The notes under the pieces are model-generated. The model searched no databases. It was given only the letters and a program-made list of their open reading frames with translations, and was not told the DNA's origin. This document shows positions 37,001 through 48,463 of a stretch of DNA of 64,000 bases, piece after piece. The stretch spans positions 31,383,635 through 31,447,634 of the forward strand of contig NC_034009.1 of assembly GCF_000346465.2 (NCBI RefSeq), in the 5' to 3' direction. The DNA comes from Prunus persica. Its lineage: Eukaryota > Streptophyta > Magnoliopsida > Rosales > Rosaceae. Within the stretch, counting starts at the first letter, position 1; each line of letters begins with the position of its first letter. Made by a program: the position numbers and the translations under genes.

Positions 37001-37526
37001 TTTTATTTAGCCTTGTGCAAGTTTTCTCTTTATTGTTTTTTTGGCCCTTTGGCCAATCAGATGTCAGTTTAATTTTTTCAAATTTTCTTAACTCATGTTG
37101 CAATATTTCATCGTCACCCGGTTTATACTGAAGCAATTGGATAACTGCCTAACTGTGATTCATATTGAAGAAGGAGGCTCCAGATGGATGAGCAGACTGG
37201 GGGTTTTTATATTGATTATTCCAGTTATTTTTCCTTTGATCTTCCTCCCTATAGCAACAAACCAAGTTCAATTTCTGATTTACTTTTCAATTTTCAACAT
37301 GCAATTACACATATAATACTATAAAAGATAACGGGTTGAGTGCTTCATTCAATCCAAAAGCCATAAAATTACTATAATGCAAGACATTTGAACCCTGCAA
37401 TTACATAATTTCAACTTGACCATAATAACCTATAAAGAACAAAATCACACTATTGATCACCTTCAAAATCAACCCAGAGGCTAATAATACAACCAAGCTT
37501 TGTAGATCCTTGACCAAAATAAACAA

Positions 37527-39720
37527 CCGCACGGCTATATTCAGTTTTTAATTATTTTTTTAAAAATATATATATATACTCCTTTTTTCTAATTTTGTTT
37601 TAAAAAATATTATAGCTGCACGGCTTTACTTTCTGACACGTGGCGCACAGGCGCTAGATAGTATAGCCGGCCGGCTATACTAGATTTTTTTATTTTTTTA
37701 AGCAATAGTTTTTAGTAATTTTTTAAAAAATAGTATAGCTGTTGGGCTTTACTTGTGTGACACGTGGCACCTAAATGGTGGTGCGTCCTTTTTTATATAT
37801 ATTAATGGTATAGCCGGGCGGCTAGACCTTAAAAACGAATATCTATTTTTTTTTAAAAAATAGTATAGCCGGGCGGCTATACCTTAAAAAAGAATATTTA
37901 ATTCAGGAAATTTCGCCGGTATAGCCATGTGCCGACGAAATTTCGTCGGGAAAGGTTTTTTTTTTTAATTTGAAAAATATAAATTTAATTTCTTTACTTT
38001 TGTTTTTTGGCATGCTTCTTTAATTTAATATATGTAATTAAGTAAGATCTTAGACTTTTTAAATTACTTTAATTAGTAATTATATTTTAATTATTATTTG
38101 ATATAAAAAATATTAAAGAAAAAGTGAATAAAATAATTTATTTCTATTTATTAAGTCTATTGTGAAATCATTTGGGTGTCTTAATTAAATTTCTCCAAGC
38201 CCAAGAGCCCAATCCATTACTATTACGCCATTACTCGAGTCTCTATTTCGCCTTCTTGATTTTTTACTTACAGTTATTACCAGTATAAATATTTTAGCAC
38301 TTTTACGTTTAATAATATATTATACATGTATTTCTCATGTTTAATACATATGTTTTTTACAAAAATTTCAATAAGACACACAAAATTCTAACATATTATT
38401 GAATAAAAATAATATATTTTTTTAAAGGTATAGCCGGACGGCTATACACAGTTTTCCCCTAATTTTAAAAAAAAAATAGTATAGCCGGGCAACTATACCC
38501 GTTAATACACATGTTTTTTTTTTTTTTACAGAAGTTTCAATAATACACACAAAATTCTCACATATTATTGAATAAAAATAATATATATTTTAAAAAGGTA
38601 TAGCTGGATGGCGATACTTAGTTTTTCCCTAATATTTTTTTTAAAAAATAGTATAGTTGTTGGGCTATACGTGTTTTTTAATTTTGTTTAAAAAATAGTA
38701 TAGCCGCACTGCGCTACGTTTTGACACGTGGCCCATAGGCGCTGGTTGGGTCTAGATATATATATATATATTATATAATAGTGTAGCCGCCCAGCTATAT
38801 GTATTTTTTGTGAATTTTTTTAACAAATAGTATAGCCGATCAGCTATACTCGTTTTTCCTAATTCTTTTAAAAAATAGTATAGTCCCGTGACGTTACTTT
38901 CATGACATGTGGCACCTACGTGCTGGGCGCGTCCTTTTTTAAATCTATAAATAGTATAGTCGGCCGACTATACTTTAAAAAAAAAATATTTAATCCTAGA
39001 AATTTCTCATACATAGACCTGTGTCGATGAAATTTCGTCGGTATAATTTTTTTTTTTTTTTTGTAATTTTAAAAATATATAATTAGTTTCTTTACTTTTG
39101 TTTTTTGGCATGCTTCTTTAATTTAATATATGTAATTAAGTAATATCTTAGCCTTTTTGAATTACTATAATTAGTAATTATATTTTAATTTTAATTTAAT
39201 AATTAAGAAAAAGTTCCCAAAATAATTAATTTCTATTTATTAAGTCTTTTGTGAAATCTTTTGGGTGTCTTAATTAAATTTTCTCCATAGCCCAAGAGCC
39301 CTATCCATTACTATTACCCCATTATTGGAGTCTTTATTTCGCCCTTTTGATTTTTTACTTTTTCAAAGTTATTACTTGTATAAAGGTTTTAGCACTTTCA
39401 CGTTTAATAATGTATTATACATGTACACACGTATTTCTCATGTTTAATACACATGTTTTTTTACAAAAATTTCAATAAGACACAAAATTCACATATTATA
39501 CACATAATTCTCAGCATTTTTATTTATAAATATATATTATTTATATTTATAAAAAGTATAGCTGTTCAGCTTTATTTTTGTGACACCTAGCACCTAGGCG
39601 ATGGGCGCGTCCTTTTGTTTATATATAAATAGTATAGCCACGCGACTATACTGTTTAAAAAAAATATTTAATCTGATAAATTTCGTCAGCATAGACCTGT
39701 ACCGATGAAATTTTTTGGGG
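37527..39720. repeat. Array of TATAGCC...GGCTATA palindromes, internally duplicated
   Basis: About 16 copies of a ~20-bp inverted repeat, GTATAGCC-N4-GGCTATAC, are spread through 2.2 kb. Perfect ones include GTATAGCCGGCCGGCTATAC (37661) and GTATAGTCGGCCGACTATAC (38952). Others lie near 37809, 37863, 38428, 38479, 38598, 38650, 38698, 38782, 38829 and 39631. Between them are T-rich runs, GACACGTGGC boxes (37635, 37759, 38723) and three GAAATTTCGTCGG-type palindromes (37940, 39028, 39700). A ~1.1 kb unit occurs twice (GGCATGCTTCTTTAATTTAA at 38010 and 39108). This resembles the subterminal repeat zone of a CACTA-type transposon, but I find no CACTA ends, so the class is open. Confidence 0.75.
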
Positions 39721-39819
39721 AGAGGTTTTTTAAAATTTTAAAAATATAATAAAATAAGCAAGAGGAACAAGATAAACCTTGTAAAATTCAGCAATGCGGC
39801 TCAGCTTAATGAGCTTTAC

Positions 39820-40357
39820 CTGAATGAATCACCAGCAAAGGATCGTTTTGCAGCATCAACATCCTCTTTCTTATTTATTGGTAGGACAAAAGGGTCACGA
39901 TGAGCAAGGGCAGCTGCAATTGTTAAGGCAGGATTCAGGCATTGAAAGATAGAACCCATTAGAAGCATCTTCCCAATGTTTGGATCCAATGGTAGTGTGC
40001 AAAGATGGTGACCTGTCATGTAAGATTTGTCAGTCAACTACCAGAGCTGATATTCAGTAGAGACTTGCATAACTGATACATACCAAGTGGAGTAAGCCCC
40101 TCCATGTCATCTAAAGCTCCAATGGTTTTGAGAAGTTCGATTGCATTTTGAGCAGCATGAGGATCTGGTGGCTGAAGTGCCTTAGCCAAAAAAGACCCAA
40201 CAGCTCCAAGCTGCAAACTTTTGATGTGGAGGCATAGCTCTTGCAAAGGTGTTAGGAGAATTTCAGGTAACTGATATTGGAGCATTGCATCATGGATCAT
40301 TTTTGGATATAGTCTGTAACAAACTCCAGGCTGCACACGGCCTGCACGGCCTCGCCT
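39820..40357 (-). pseudogene. DEAH/DExH-box RNA helicase fragment (two exons)
   Basis: Two exon-like blocks, 40357-40084 and 40012-39820, are bounded by intact splice signals and join in phase. They encode ~155 residues from the middle of a DExH1/DHX36-type helicase: [18 protein letters not shown] (motif VI; the preceding Gln would lie on a missing exon), then the winged-helix/ratchet region ([43 protein letters not shown]). No upstream helicase core or downstream OB-fold is recognisable in the neighbouring sequence on this strand. It abuts the palindrome array, so it may be a gene piece carried or stranded by a transposon. The reading frame is undamaged, so the event looks recent or the fragment is part of a split, unseen gene. 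Confidence 0.8.
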
Positions 40358-42524
40358 CTGGAATCATCACCAAAGCAATAAAATTTAATAAAATGTTTAC
40401 TTTGACAAACGATAAATGGATCCAGCTTGGTAGAGTCTCAACAAGTTTGACGTACGGACGGATCCAGAATTTTTTTAGTATATGTGCAATTTTAAAAGGA
40501 TAAAAACTCTTTGTGGATTGAACATCTAAAGATTTTTACCTAAATTGACCTTAAGTCCCTTCATACATTCATATCATACATGACAAATTGTTTTATGTAA
40601 AAATATTGACTAAGTATGAAAAATGATTTTTTTAAATAATTATTTTTTCAAGATAATTTTTGACGGCTTTTATTCCATACACATCAAAGTATATATTTAC
40701 TTAATGAGCCATCATTTTTAGCCTAAATTGTATTTTACACTAAAACCGATATTTCATATTTTGATTTGGTGGGAATTTGATTTTCTAGTAATTTTATTTG
40801 AATCCAAATAGGGAATACTTCCTTATTTTCACTGTAAACTTAAGTAAATTGAGTAATATAAAAATAAATGAAAGTAAAAAGACAAAGACATTTACTTAAA
40901 TGCTGAAAATGGAAATAAGGTAATTTGAAACACCAACAATGGTTTTTCTAGCGAAAGGAGATGCAGCTGCACCTCCTTGCGCCTTAATAGTTCAGTCACT
41001 CACCCCAACACCTTTAAAACAAAAGAAACCATATTGGAGCTTTGTGTTATTAGCTAACGCAGATGAGGTCTAGGTCGATAAGAATTCGCAGGACATTTTC
41101 GACCTCATTATCATTGTCAAGGTGAGCAAAATTAGCAAAGCATCCACGTTGAACTTTAGGTAGCCACCCCAGCCAATAGTGATCTGCAATCCGCACTGCA
41201 AATACATGATGTCTTGCAATATCTGTTCCTCGATACATAACTTCCAGTGAAAATATATACTCCCATTACAATTATTAACCATATTATACACCAACAATAA
41301 GGATTGACTCAGAATTTTACAATCCTCGATACATGACTTCCTGTGATGTCTAACTAGCCTTCCTCCTCCAATACAGGCCAAACCTGGATATCTAAGAGCA
41401 TAATCTGTTTCAAATATTAATCCAGGCCAAGCCAGGATAGCTAAGAGCATAACCTATGACAAACGAACAAGCTCTAACCAGACACAAATGAGTAACAAAG
41501 CAACTGCATACAAATGTTATTTTGAAAAGAATGGCTTTCCACTTTCCAGACAAGCCGCAGCGAAACCAACCTTCTCCAACTCCGTACAAATGGAGAGGAT
41601 TACCTCTAGGCTCCAGGTTTACAAGATCAATACAATGTACAATGACCTGTTGCATGACCAACACAATCAACCGCTGCCTTAGTCTTAGACTGCAAAAACC
41701 CCTTTTTCTCCCCTAAGCAACCAGCCAGATTAGTATGATTGGCCTCTCTGCTTAGCAGGAGGCCGAGCTTTGGAATCAGAGGCCTCTTTCTAGATCTATA
41801 TTGCCCTACATGTTATGACATTTTCCTCCCATCAGCACAAGGAAAACTTCCCTATTCCAGATGCAGGAACCGGTTGCACCTAAGTTTCTCCCCATCAGTA
41901 CATACAGCTTAAAGATTGAAATAAAACCAACATAATTCTCAAGTTGAGAGGCTAAGATGTAAGCAGAGACGCAGAGAGTGAGTTAACACAGCCAAGACCC
42001 AGGCATAGAATGTTATTATGCAGACATAAAAACAGAAAAGCCTGCCGGTAAGTTGTAACTTGAAGCAGTCTCAAATTGATTGTGCTTGCTTAATCTATGG
42101 CACCTTAACTGCTAATAATCTACACCAACATTTATAACAGAAAAGGGATCAGTCCCAGACTGTTGTTGTTCACTATCAATACCTAAATAGCCTATGTATC
42201 AAGCATAATCCCAAATTAAATCTCACAAACCCAGATGCATATTAATCCGAACCAATGTACAGGACAACTAGTTGGATATATAAGCACCACATACCCTAAA
42301 ACTCAAAGATCAATAATACATAATTATAGGGCAAATTTCCACAAATTCACACACACAAAAATCCCTAATTTCCAAATTCACGGACACATAGCAACAGAAA
42401 TTTCAAAATCCGATTAAAAAAGAACTGTAGTCAACCCAATAATAATGTCTCCACCACAAACACAAAATAAACCTCAGAGCTCCACATCTAAGATCTAACA
42501 ACAACTAAAACTTATCGAGTCGAC
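40358..42524. other. Intergenic region, helicase fragment to BAP31-like
   Basis: It contains the second copy of the repeat seen at 855-985 (about 40735-40925). A degenerate ~48-bp direct repeat (GGATA[G/T]CTAAGAGCATAA) lies near 41390 and 41438. The end nearest 42524 is probably the 3' UTR of the BAP31-like gene. No further helicase exons were found. Confidence 0.55.
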
Positions 42525-42917
42525 TCAGTCGCGATTCTTCAAGCGTTCGACGCGCTGGTTCAAATGCTCGATGCGGATGACGAGGTGGGTGACGGTGTAG
42601 AGAAGCCAGTAGAAGATCAAGGCGGACGCGATCAAGAGCGCATTGCGCTGGCTCTTCATGATCGACTTCTGGTGGCGGAGGTGCTCAGAGGGAGTGCACG
42701 AGTCGCCCTCGCAACTCGGCCGAGTCTCGTACTTCCAGTAGATGTCCATCAGCAAGAAGAGGCAAAACGGCACCACCGACAGAAACGGTTTCAGGAGATT
42801 GCGGGTGACGGCGACGAGGCCCTTGCGGAGGCCGTCGAGGCCCGGGAGCGTCAGGAGCAGGACCATGATGGCCTCTGCAGCCGCGGCGTATCCTAGCACA
42901 ACCCACTCCAAAGCCAT
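42525..42917 (-). CDS. BAP31-like endoplasmic reticulum membrane protein
   Basis: A single exon encodes 130 residues with three hydrophobic segments (about 5-25, 45-62, 90-112). The N-terminus MALEWVVLGYAAAAEAIMVL and the block KPFLSVVPFCLFLLMDIYWKYE are typical of plant B-cell receptor-associated protein 31-like proteins. The short charged C-terminus (RIEHLNQRVERLKNRD) is a small coiled coil rather than the long one of animal BAP31. Animal relatives act as ER cargo receptors and chaperones; the plant role is not well defined. The coding region is much richer in GC than its surroundings, which explains several long antisense ORFs. The genomic context is a transposon-rich stretch with its promoter toward 43 kb. 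Confidence 0.85.
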   Translation of the reverse strand: MALEWVVLGYAAAAEAIMVLLLTLPGLDGLRKGLVAVTRNLLKPFLSVVPFCLFLLMDIYWKYETRPSCEGDSCTPSEHLRHQKSIMKSQRNALLIASALIFYWLLYTVTHLVIRIEHLNQRVERLKNRD

Positions 42918-44586
42918 CGGATCTCAGTTGCTTGGTTTCGGTTGGGTTTGGGATTGAACGAAGAAATTCTTTGCTTCGTGATTAAGGACTTTCTCGCCTT
43001 CTTCTCTCTCAGCGCTATTTATGGAGGACAGGAAAAAAGTAATATTTCTCGATAAAGTCGGTTGATTGATGTTTAGGAGGTGCGGTGGAAGGCCGACATG
43101 TGGCAGACTTGTTACTTGGACTGGTGGACATTCGTGATACAGGTGGAGACCTTTTTCCCAGGCCCCAAGTCTTCTATGGTGCTTTTTTTAGTCATTTGGC
43201 CCAACCCATGTTTTGTGTTATGGATACGAATAACCCAATAACCCAATAACCCAATTTACCCAACCCAAGTTTAGTCGTTTGGCCCAACCAGGTTCAAGTT
43301 TATTAGTACATGTTTTGGATATGGATATAATAATGGGAAGTCTCATACCAACCCAAAGCCCTTGTCTTCCCTGTTGCCATATTGAAATAATACTGCATCA
43401 CAAGGCCATTTCTTACTTGTTTTTTCTTTCGTTGCCTTTTGAAGTCATAAAGACCCCCATAAGAAAAGACTATGTATGTAAGCGTGTGTATATATATTGA
43501 AAATACCTATAGAATGACTTAAAACACTAAAAGAGTAAAGTCTACATTTTGAATAGTTAAGAGTAATACATTAATATATAAAAACACGTCAAAAGGATTG
43601 ATACATACATTGATATATAAAAACACGTCAAAAGGATTGATATGTATCAATCCTCTATAGTATAGAATGTAAAAATAGATAAAAACACAAATTATTTTAC
43701 GTGGTAAAACCCCACATTTGGGGAAAATTCACGGAACCTGATAGTCCAAGGCAAATTCACTATAGAACGATGATTATAAGAAGTATACAAACTTGTCCTA
43801 GACACTCTAGACAACGTACCAACTTCTTCGTAACTCAACTTCTCGTGGGATGATCTTTCGACATTTCTTATGTTGAACGCAATATTGGTCACGATTGCTT
43901 CAAGCTCGCCGGAGTTCTTCCAGCTCTGCTTATGTTGAATTTAATACTAGTAACGATCGATTCAAGCTCACCGGAGAAAAACTGCCACAACGGGTGCTCT
44001 CAACCATATGAGTCACCGAACATACAAATGAATGCAATATGAATACAAAGATAATTACCAAGATAATCTTACTCTTGATGATTTATCCTTCTGTAAAATA
44101 AAGCACATCAACTTTCTTTTGTGAATATGAAAACTCAAGAAGTACTCTAATCGTTGAAAGTTGTTGAACGAATGAAAACCAAACCTTGCTTTTTATAAGG
44201 GTTTTCAAAATTGGAAACAAGATCAATTACTTCCTAATCAACATATTAATTTTTCAAAATCAGACTAATTGATTTTCAATCAAAGAAGATTTTTAATGTT
44301 CAAAACTAGAAAACAATTTATAAAATAAATTAATTTTTCTTAAAATAAAAAGTCTTCTGAATCAAAATGTTAATCAGATTTTGAGTTTGAAATAATGCTT
44401 GAAATAATACAATGAGGATGCATGATTGAATGAAGAATTTACCTTAGTGATCGTTGGTTGACATATAAGGCTTCAAAGCATATCTTGGAATTTTGACAGC
44501 CACCATCACAAGTTCACAACTACTTTATCATATATACTTAGTCTAATTTGTCTCTAGGAAATGCAAATCACAAAATCAATACTAAC

Positions 44587-44619
<33 letters not shown>

Positions 44620-46177
44620 ATACAGTTTTAGAACGAACATCATTGAAATGGGGTTTCTGGCAGCTTCGTTGTCATTTTCATATTACATACACAGAGCAGT
44701 TGTTTAGTACCCTTTTGTCGCATCCGTGACACATCACTTTGAACGAGCCCAACAATTAACAATTAAAAATGAAAAGAAAAGAAAAGAAACTTGCAAATAT
44801 GCCTCGTGGAACGGACAGAGGGTGAAAATGTTGTACATGTTTGCGTAGAAGATGCTCTGCTTAATTTTCAGGCAATATAAAGGTCCACTTGATTGATTAA
44901 TCTAGTCTGCTGCAGGCTGCCCCTTACAATTCAAAACGATTCTAATCCGCCCCCTTTGTTTGTCATGCATCTTGTCATCTTTCTCCCCATATTCAGGGTC
45001 ACCATATCTACTACTCTCCTTTATTCATTTGTTAGTTTAAATAAATTATATTTAAAACTCGCATTTTGTGCGCACTCATAATTTCTTTAAAGAAACTAGT
45101 ACGATATTATATTAAGAATCAAACGCAATAAGAACATCCTTGATGAAATCAGACGGCAATGGCTTCGAAATACATTCTCTGCATATGCATATTATATGGG
45201 GCAGAAACGGTTGAGATATAGGAAGCTTCATAAAATTATCCAAAGTAAATTGGGGCAGAAATGATAACTCCTAGGCTGGGCTAAAAGCAAAGGGATAATG
45301 GATGAGAGAGAAGGTTGATGAATTAAATCCATGCCAGTTGTGCCTTTAAAAGCATATTATATATATCAGTGAACCTTGCCTTAATCATTGTTAGGATCAT
45401 CATTAAATTAGCATCTTCGATATCCAATACTAGCTTCTTTTTACCAATTCTATGTTCTTGAATGTTAGGCACCAAAGTCAAATATGCACAAAGTTACTTT
45501 GGTTAGATGAAAAGCTACACGATATTCTACTGCTTAATCTCTCATTCATATATATATAGCTAACTTCACCTAACAAAGAACCAAAAACAAAAACGTACAA
45601 AATCATACCAGCTGCAATGAGATTGAAGACTGGAATTACAGAACAAATGGACTTTGAATTCGCATGAAATTAGATGAACATGTCACAATTTAATTTTTGA
45701 TTAAAATCAAAAGTTTCCCATCCCACTCCATATATAAAGTTATCAAAAGTTTCATAACACCCAACAAAGACAATAAAGAAAGAAAAGCATCACAAAGTGT
45801 ACTTTTTCCACACAAATCTATGATGTTTCTACACATTATTTGTAAAACAATCTAATTAAATTTGTCAAGACTAGTTAAGTGGAATGGAACTGTGTGGGTG
45901 CAAGGAGTAAGGAATCTTTGTGCCTTTTCTTCTTATTCATCAAAGTTTGATTTCACTTGTTTCAAGGTACCTTTATGGCTTTATCCATATACATCTTTCT
46001 ATCTACCCTCGCAATGCTTCTTCTTTACAAAAGGAAATGTGCCAGAAAGAAACTTCAAATAGCCATGGAGGGGAGGGAGGACAAAAGCTGGGGCCAACAA
46101 CTTAGAATTGAAGCAAAAAAGGAGCCACCGAAAGCCAAATGAAATTACCAGGGGTAGAAAGAAACAGCTGCTGTAAT
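42918..46177. other. Intergenic region, BAP31-like to PDLP-like
   Basis: A 39-bp tandem duplication (43573-43650) ends in a palindrome (GGATTGATATGTATCAATCC). It is followed by ~800 bases (43.68-44.5 kb) with TTACGTGGTAAAACCCCACA and repeated CAAGCTC[G/A]CCGGAG, which look like a decayed LTR-type repeat. No gene is supported. The stretch before 46177 is the PDLP 3' flank. Confidence 0.5.
43573..43650 (+). repeat. 39-bp tandem duplication
   Basis: ATATATAAAAACACGTCAAA and the following AGGATTGATA occur twice at 39-base spacing. The second copy runs into the 20-bp palindrome GGATTGATATGTATCAATCC. Confidence 0.85.
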
Positions 46178-48237
46178 TTATTTACCACCTGCAAAAGAAT
46201 TAATATATAAAAGAAGTGTAAGAGTTTTGACGGTGTATATATACGTGATTGCGGATAACAGTGCATGGTTGTTGGGGGTATAGACATTGAGTGGGATTAG
46301 AGAGCAGAGAAAGAGAATATATACTGTACATTTTTCCTCCTCGCACAAATACTTTCTGAAGTAAGAAAGAAACACGACGAGCAGTGCAACCCCTGCTATG
46401 ACTCCAATCAATATTGCAAGTGTCTTCTCGAGCTCATCATCATCATCATCATCATCATCATCGTTGTGATAATCTGAAGCAGAAAAACATCAAACCATAA
46501 GAAAAAGATACCATCACTTTATCTTTATGCACAGCAAACAGAATAAAGTAGCAGTCAATAATAAAAACTGAATTATGAATGAATGAATGAATATGGTGAT
46601 TTGATCCAACCTTAATTTAAAATTTTGATATTACTAAGTGTAATCTGTTTCTTTCAAGCCTAAACAGATTATGCAGTGTTTGATTGATACTTGATTTTCA
46701 CCAATGTGGTAATTTTAATATAAGGAGGCTCTGTTTTTTGTTATCTCATCAGATTCAAGCACTGAGAACAAAACTTTTGGATACCACTAGCGCCATGGTA
46801 TTGGATTCCTTTTATGAATTCCTGATGAGGCAGAAATTCAAAGTGGGGGTCTCTTTGTCCCAATTGAGATGCACAAATTATTACAACTATGAGCTTTTGA
46901 AATAGCTTTTTTGTTACACAAGAAAAAGTCCAATTACTTGAGTAATGGAATTTTCTTTTGTTTCTCTTTGCATGGCTCAACTATCAATTAAAGAAAAAAG
47001 AAAGCACGTTTATATTCATACACAATATGAATGAACTTTTTAAGGCAAGGCAACGAGCAATCGCTGGACTCAAGAACTGCAAAAATCCATTATCCATCAA
47101 AAGCAGAGGAATATAATAACTTAACCACTCTGGAAAACTAATTAAGTACTTCTAATCACTACCAAACACTCTACACACAGGCATAAATAAAGTACATCAA
47201 ACCAAACCCTACTCACTGATTAAACAGGGTGACAAGGATTTTTATAATTGCAGCACTCTTCTAGTAGTAGTCACACACACTCTTATACATGCACAAAAAA
47301 GGGCATAAAAAGAAAGATGAATTTACCAAAATAGCCAATCCAGAGACGTATCTCACGCGTAATACTACTACTTACATGGGAATCTTGGTAAATTCGAATT
47401 CTTCAAAACATAAAAAGTTAATTTTCATTTTAACCAGAGAGAAAATAACCAAACCCCAGAAAGTGGAAACCACCATCCGGGGTGGCGAAACTGCTTACCA
47501 TGACCGCCGTTGGTGTGGTAGCCACCTTGCGAATAGCGCGCGTAGCACTTAGCCAAGAACATGTCCCCCCACGCGCTGGGCCCACAGCCTGATTTGAGCT
47601 GCGCGATGGCCTCCGACAGACAATCCTGGCACTCGCTCGGACTCAAGTCCCCGACACACTGCGCCACACCCTGGACATTCCCGGAGCCACTCACCCTGTA
47701 CGGCCTGTAGGTCCCGTCTCCGGTCCCAAGATACCCCAGCACGGCATCGCGCCTGGTCAACACGTCCGAGTCAAACCCAATCGACTGCCCACATTTCTTG
47801 ATCACCACGGTCTTGTCCTCCACCCCCAAGAACGTCGAATTGTCGTACTTGATAAAGCAGCCCTCGAGCTGCAACGCGCCGCCGCACGAGTTGAGGCATA
47901 GGTTACCGAGTTGACTCACCGAGCGGGCGACGCATTGGGCGCAGTCATTGTTGCTGAGGTCGCCGCGGCATTGGAAGAGGCCGTAGACTGTGTCCTGGGA
48001 GGAGGAGCCGGGGATGGTGAAGTTGTTGTAGGTGGTGAACATGGCCGAGTTGACCAGGGAGGTGAGGAGCGAGTTGACTTTGGACTCGTAAGGCGAACCC
48101 GGGAGGTATTTTTGCTGGGAACAGCCCCCGAAGACGAAGGAGTTAATCGCAGAGGCGGATGGGGTTGCGAGGAAAGAAACAGTAGCGAGAAGGAAAACCC
48201 AAAGAAACACAAGTGTTTGATGAGAAGTTAAAGACAT
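46178..48237 (-). CDS. PDLP6: Plasmodesmata-located protein (two DUF26 domains + TM)
   Basis: Three exons (48237-47499, 46473-46330, 46188-46178) give 297 residues. In order: signal peptide (1-30); two DUF26/GNK2 domains, each with C-x8-C-x2-C (C90/C99/C102 and C194/C203/C206); a run of nine Asp (251-259) just outside the membrane; one transmembrane helix (~265-287); and a short Cys/Glu/Lys tail. This is the PDLP layout: type I membrane proteins at plasmodesmata that promote callose deposition and limit cell-to-cell movement. The length and neighbours (PUX2, GH17) suggest the PDLP6-8 branch; the exact paralogue is uncertain. The last coding exon is only 11 nt. The 141-nt intron before it has no in-frame stop, so an unspliced form adds 47 residues, partly hydrophobic. 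A (GA)n tract lies ~190 bases upstream of the start. Confidence 0.88.
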
Positions 48238-48421
48238 GTTGAATTGGGTTGGAGGCAGGCAGCTCCTCTAGCTAGAGAGAATTTAGAAAGAGAATTTTTG
48301 AATATGAAGTGTATGAAAGATATTGAAGAGGTTGTTGATGGGGTGCTGTCAAATAACAAATATGAAAAGTTAGAAAGGCATAGGCTGCAACACTCTTTTT
48401 CTGTGGGTGTGTAGGTGTGTG

Positions 48422-48425
<4 letters not shown>

Positions 48426-48462
<37 letters not shown>
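48426..48462. repeat. (GA)n microsatellite in the PDLP 5' region
   Basis: About 18 uninterrupted GA units lie roughly 190 bases upstream of the start codon. On the sense strand this is a CT tract. Confidence 0.95.

Positions 48463-48463
<1 letters not shown>

Larger units (their letters stand above)
36043..39819. other. Intergenic region with MITE and palindrome array
   Basis: The first ~300 bases are the PUX2 promoter. Then comes a MITE with an internal (GA)n tract (36583-37000), and from 37.5 kb the array of TATAGCC palindromes. No coding sequence is supported before the helicase fragment. Confidence 0.65.

Noticed and set aside
37095..37316. 73-residue hydrophobic plus-strand ORF
   Set aside because: It ends inside AT-rich intergenic DNA and has no start context or family resemblance.
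42564..42957. Plus-strand ORFs over the BAP31-like gene
   Set aside because: High GC in the exon keeps other frames open. Only the minus frame gives a recognised membrane protein.
43680..44560. Complete LTR retrotransposon
   Set aside because: Only a possible LTR-like stretch is visible. There is no TG...CA pair with target duplication, no primer-binding site and no gag/pol sequence.
47911..48231. 106-residue plus-strand ORF
   Set aside because: Antisense to the PDLP exon encoding signal peptide and first DUF26 domain. It has no domain of its own.
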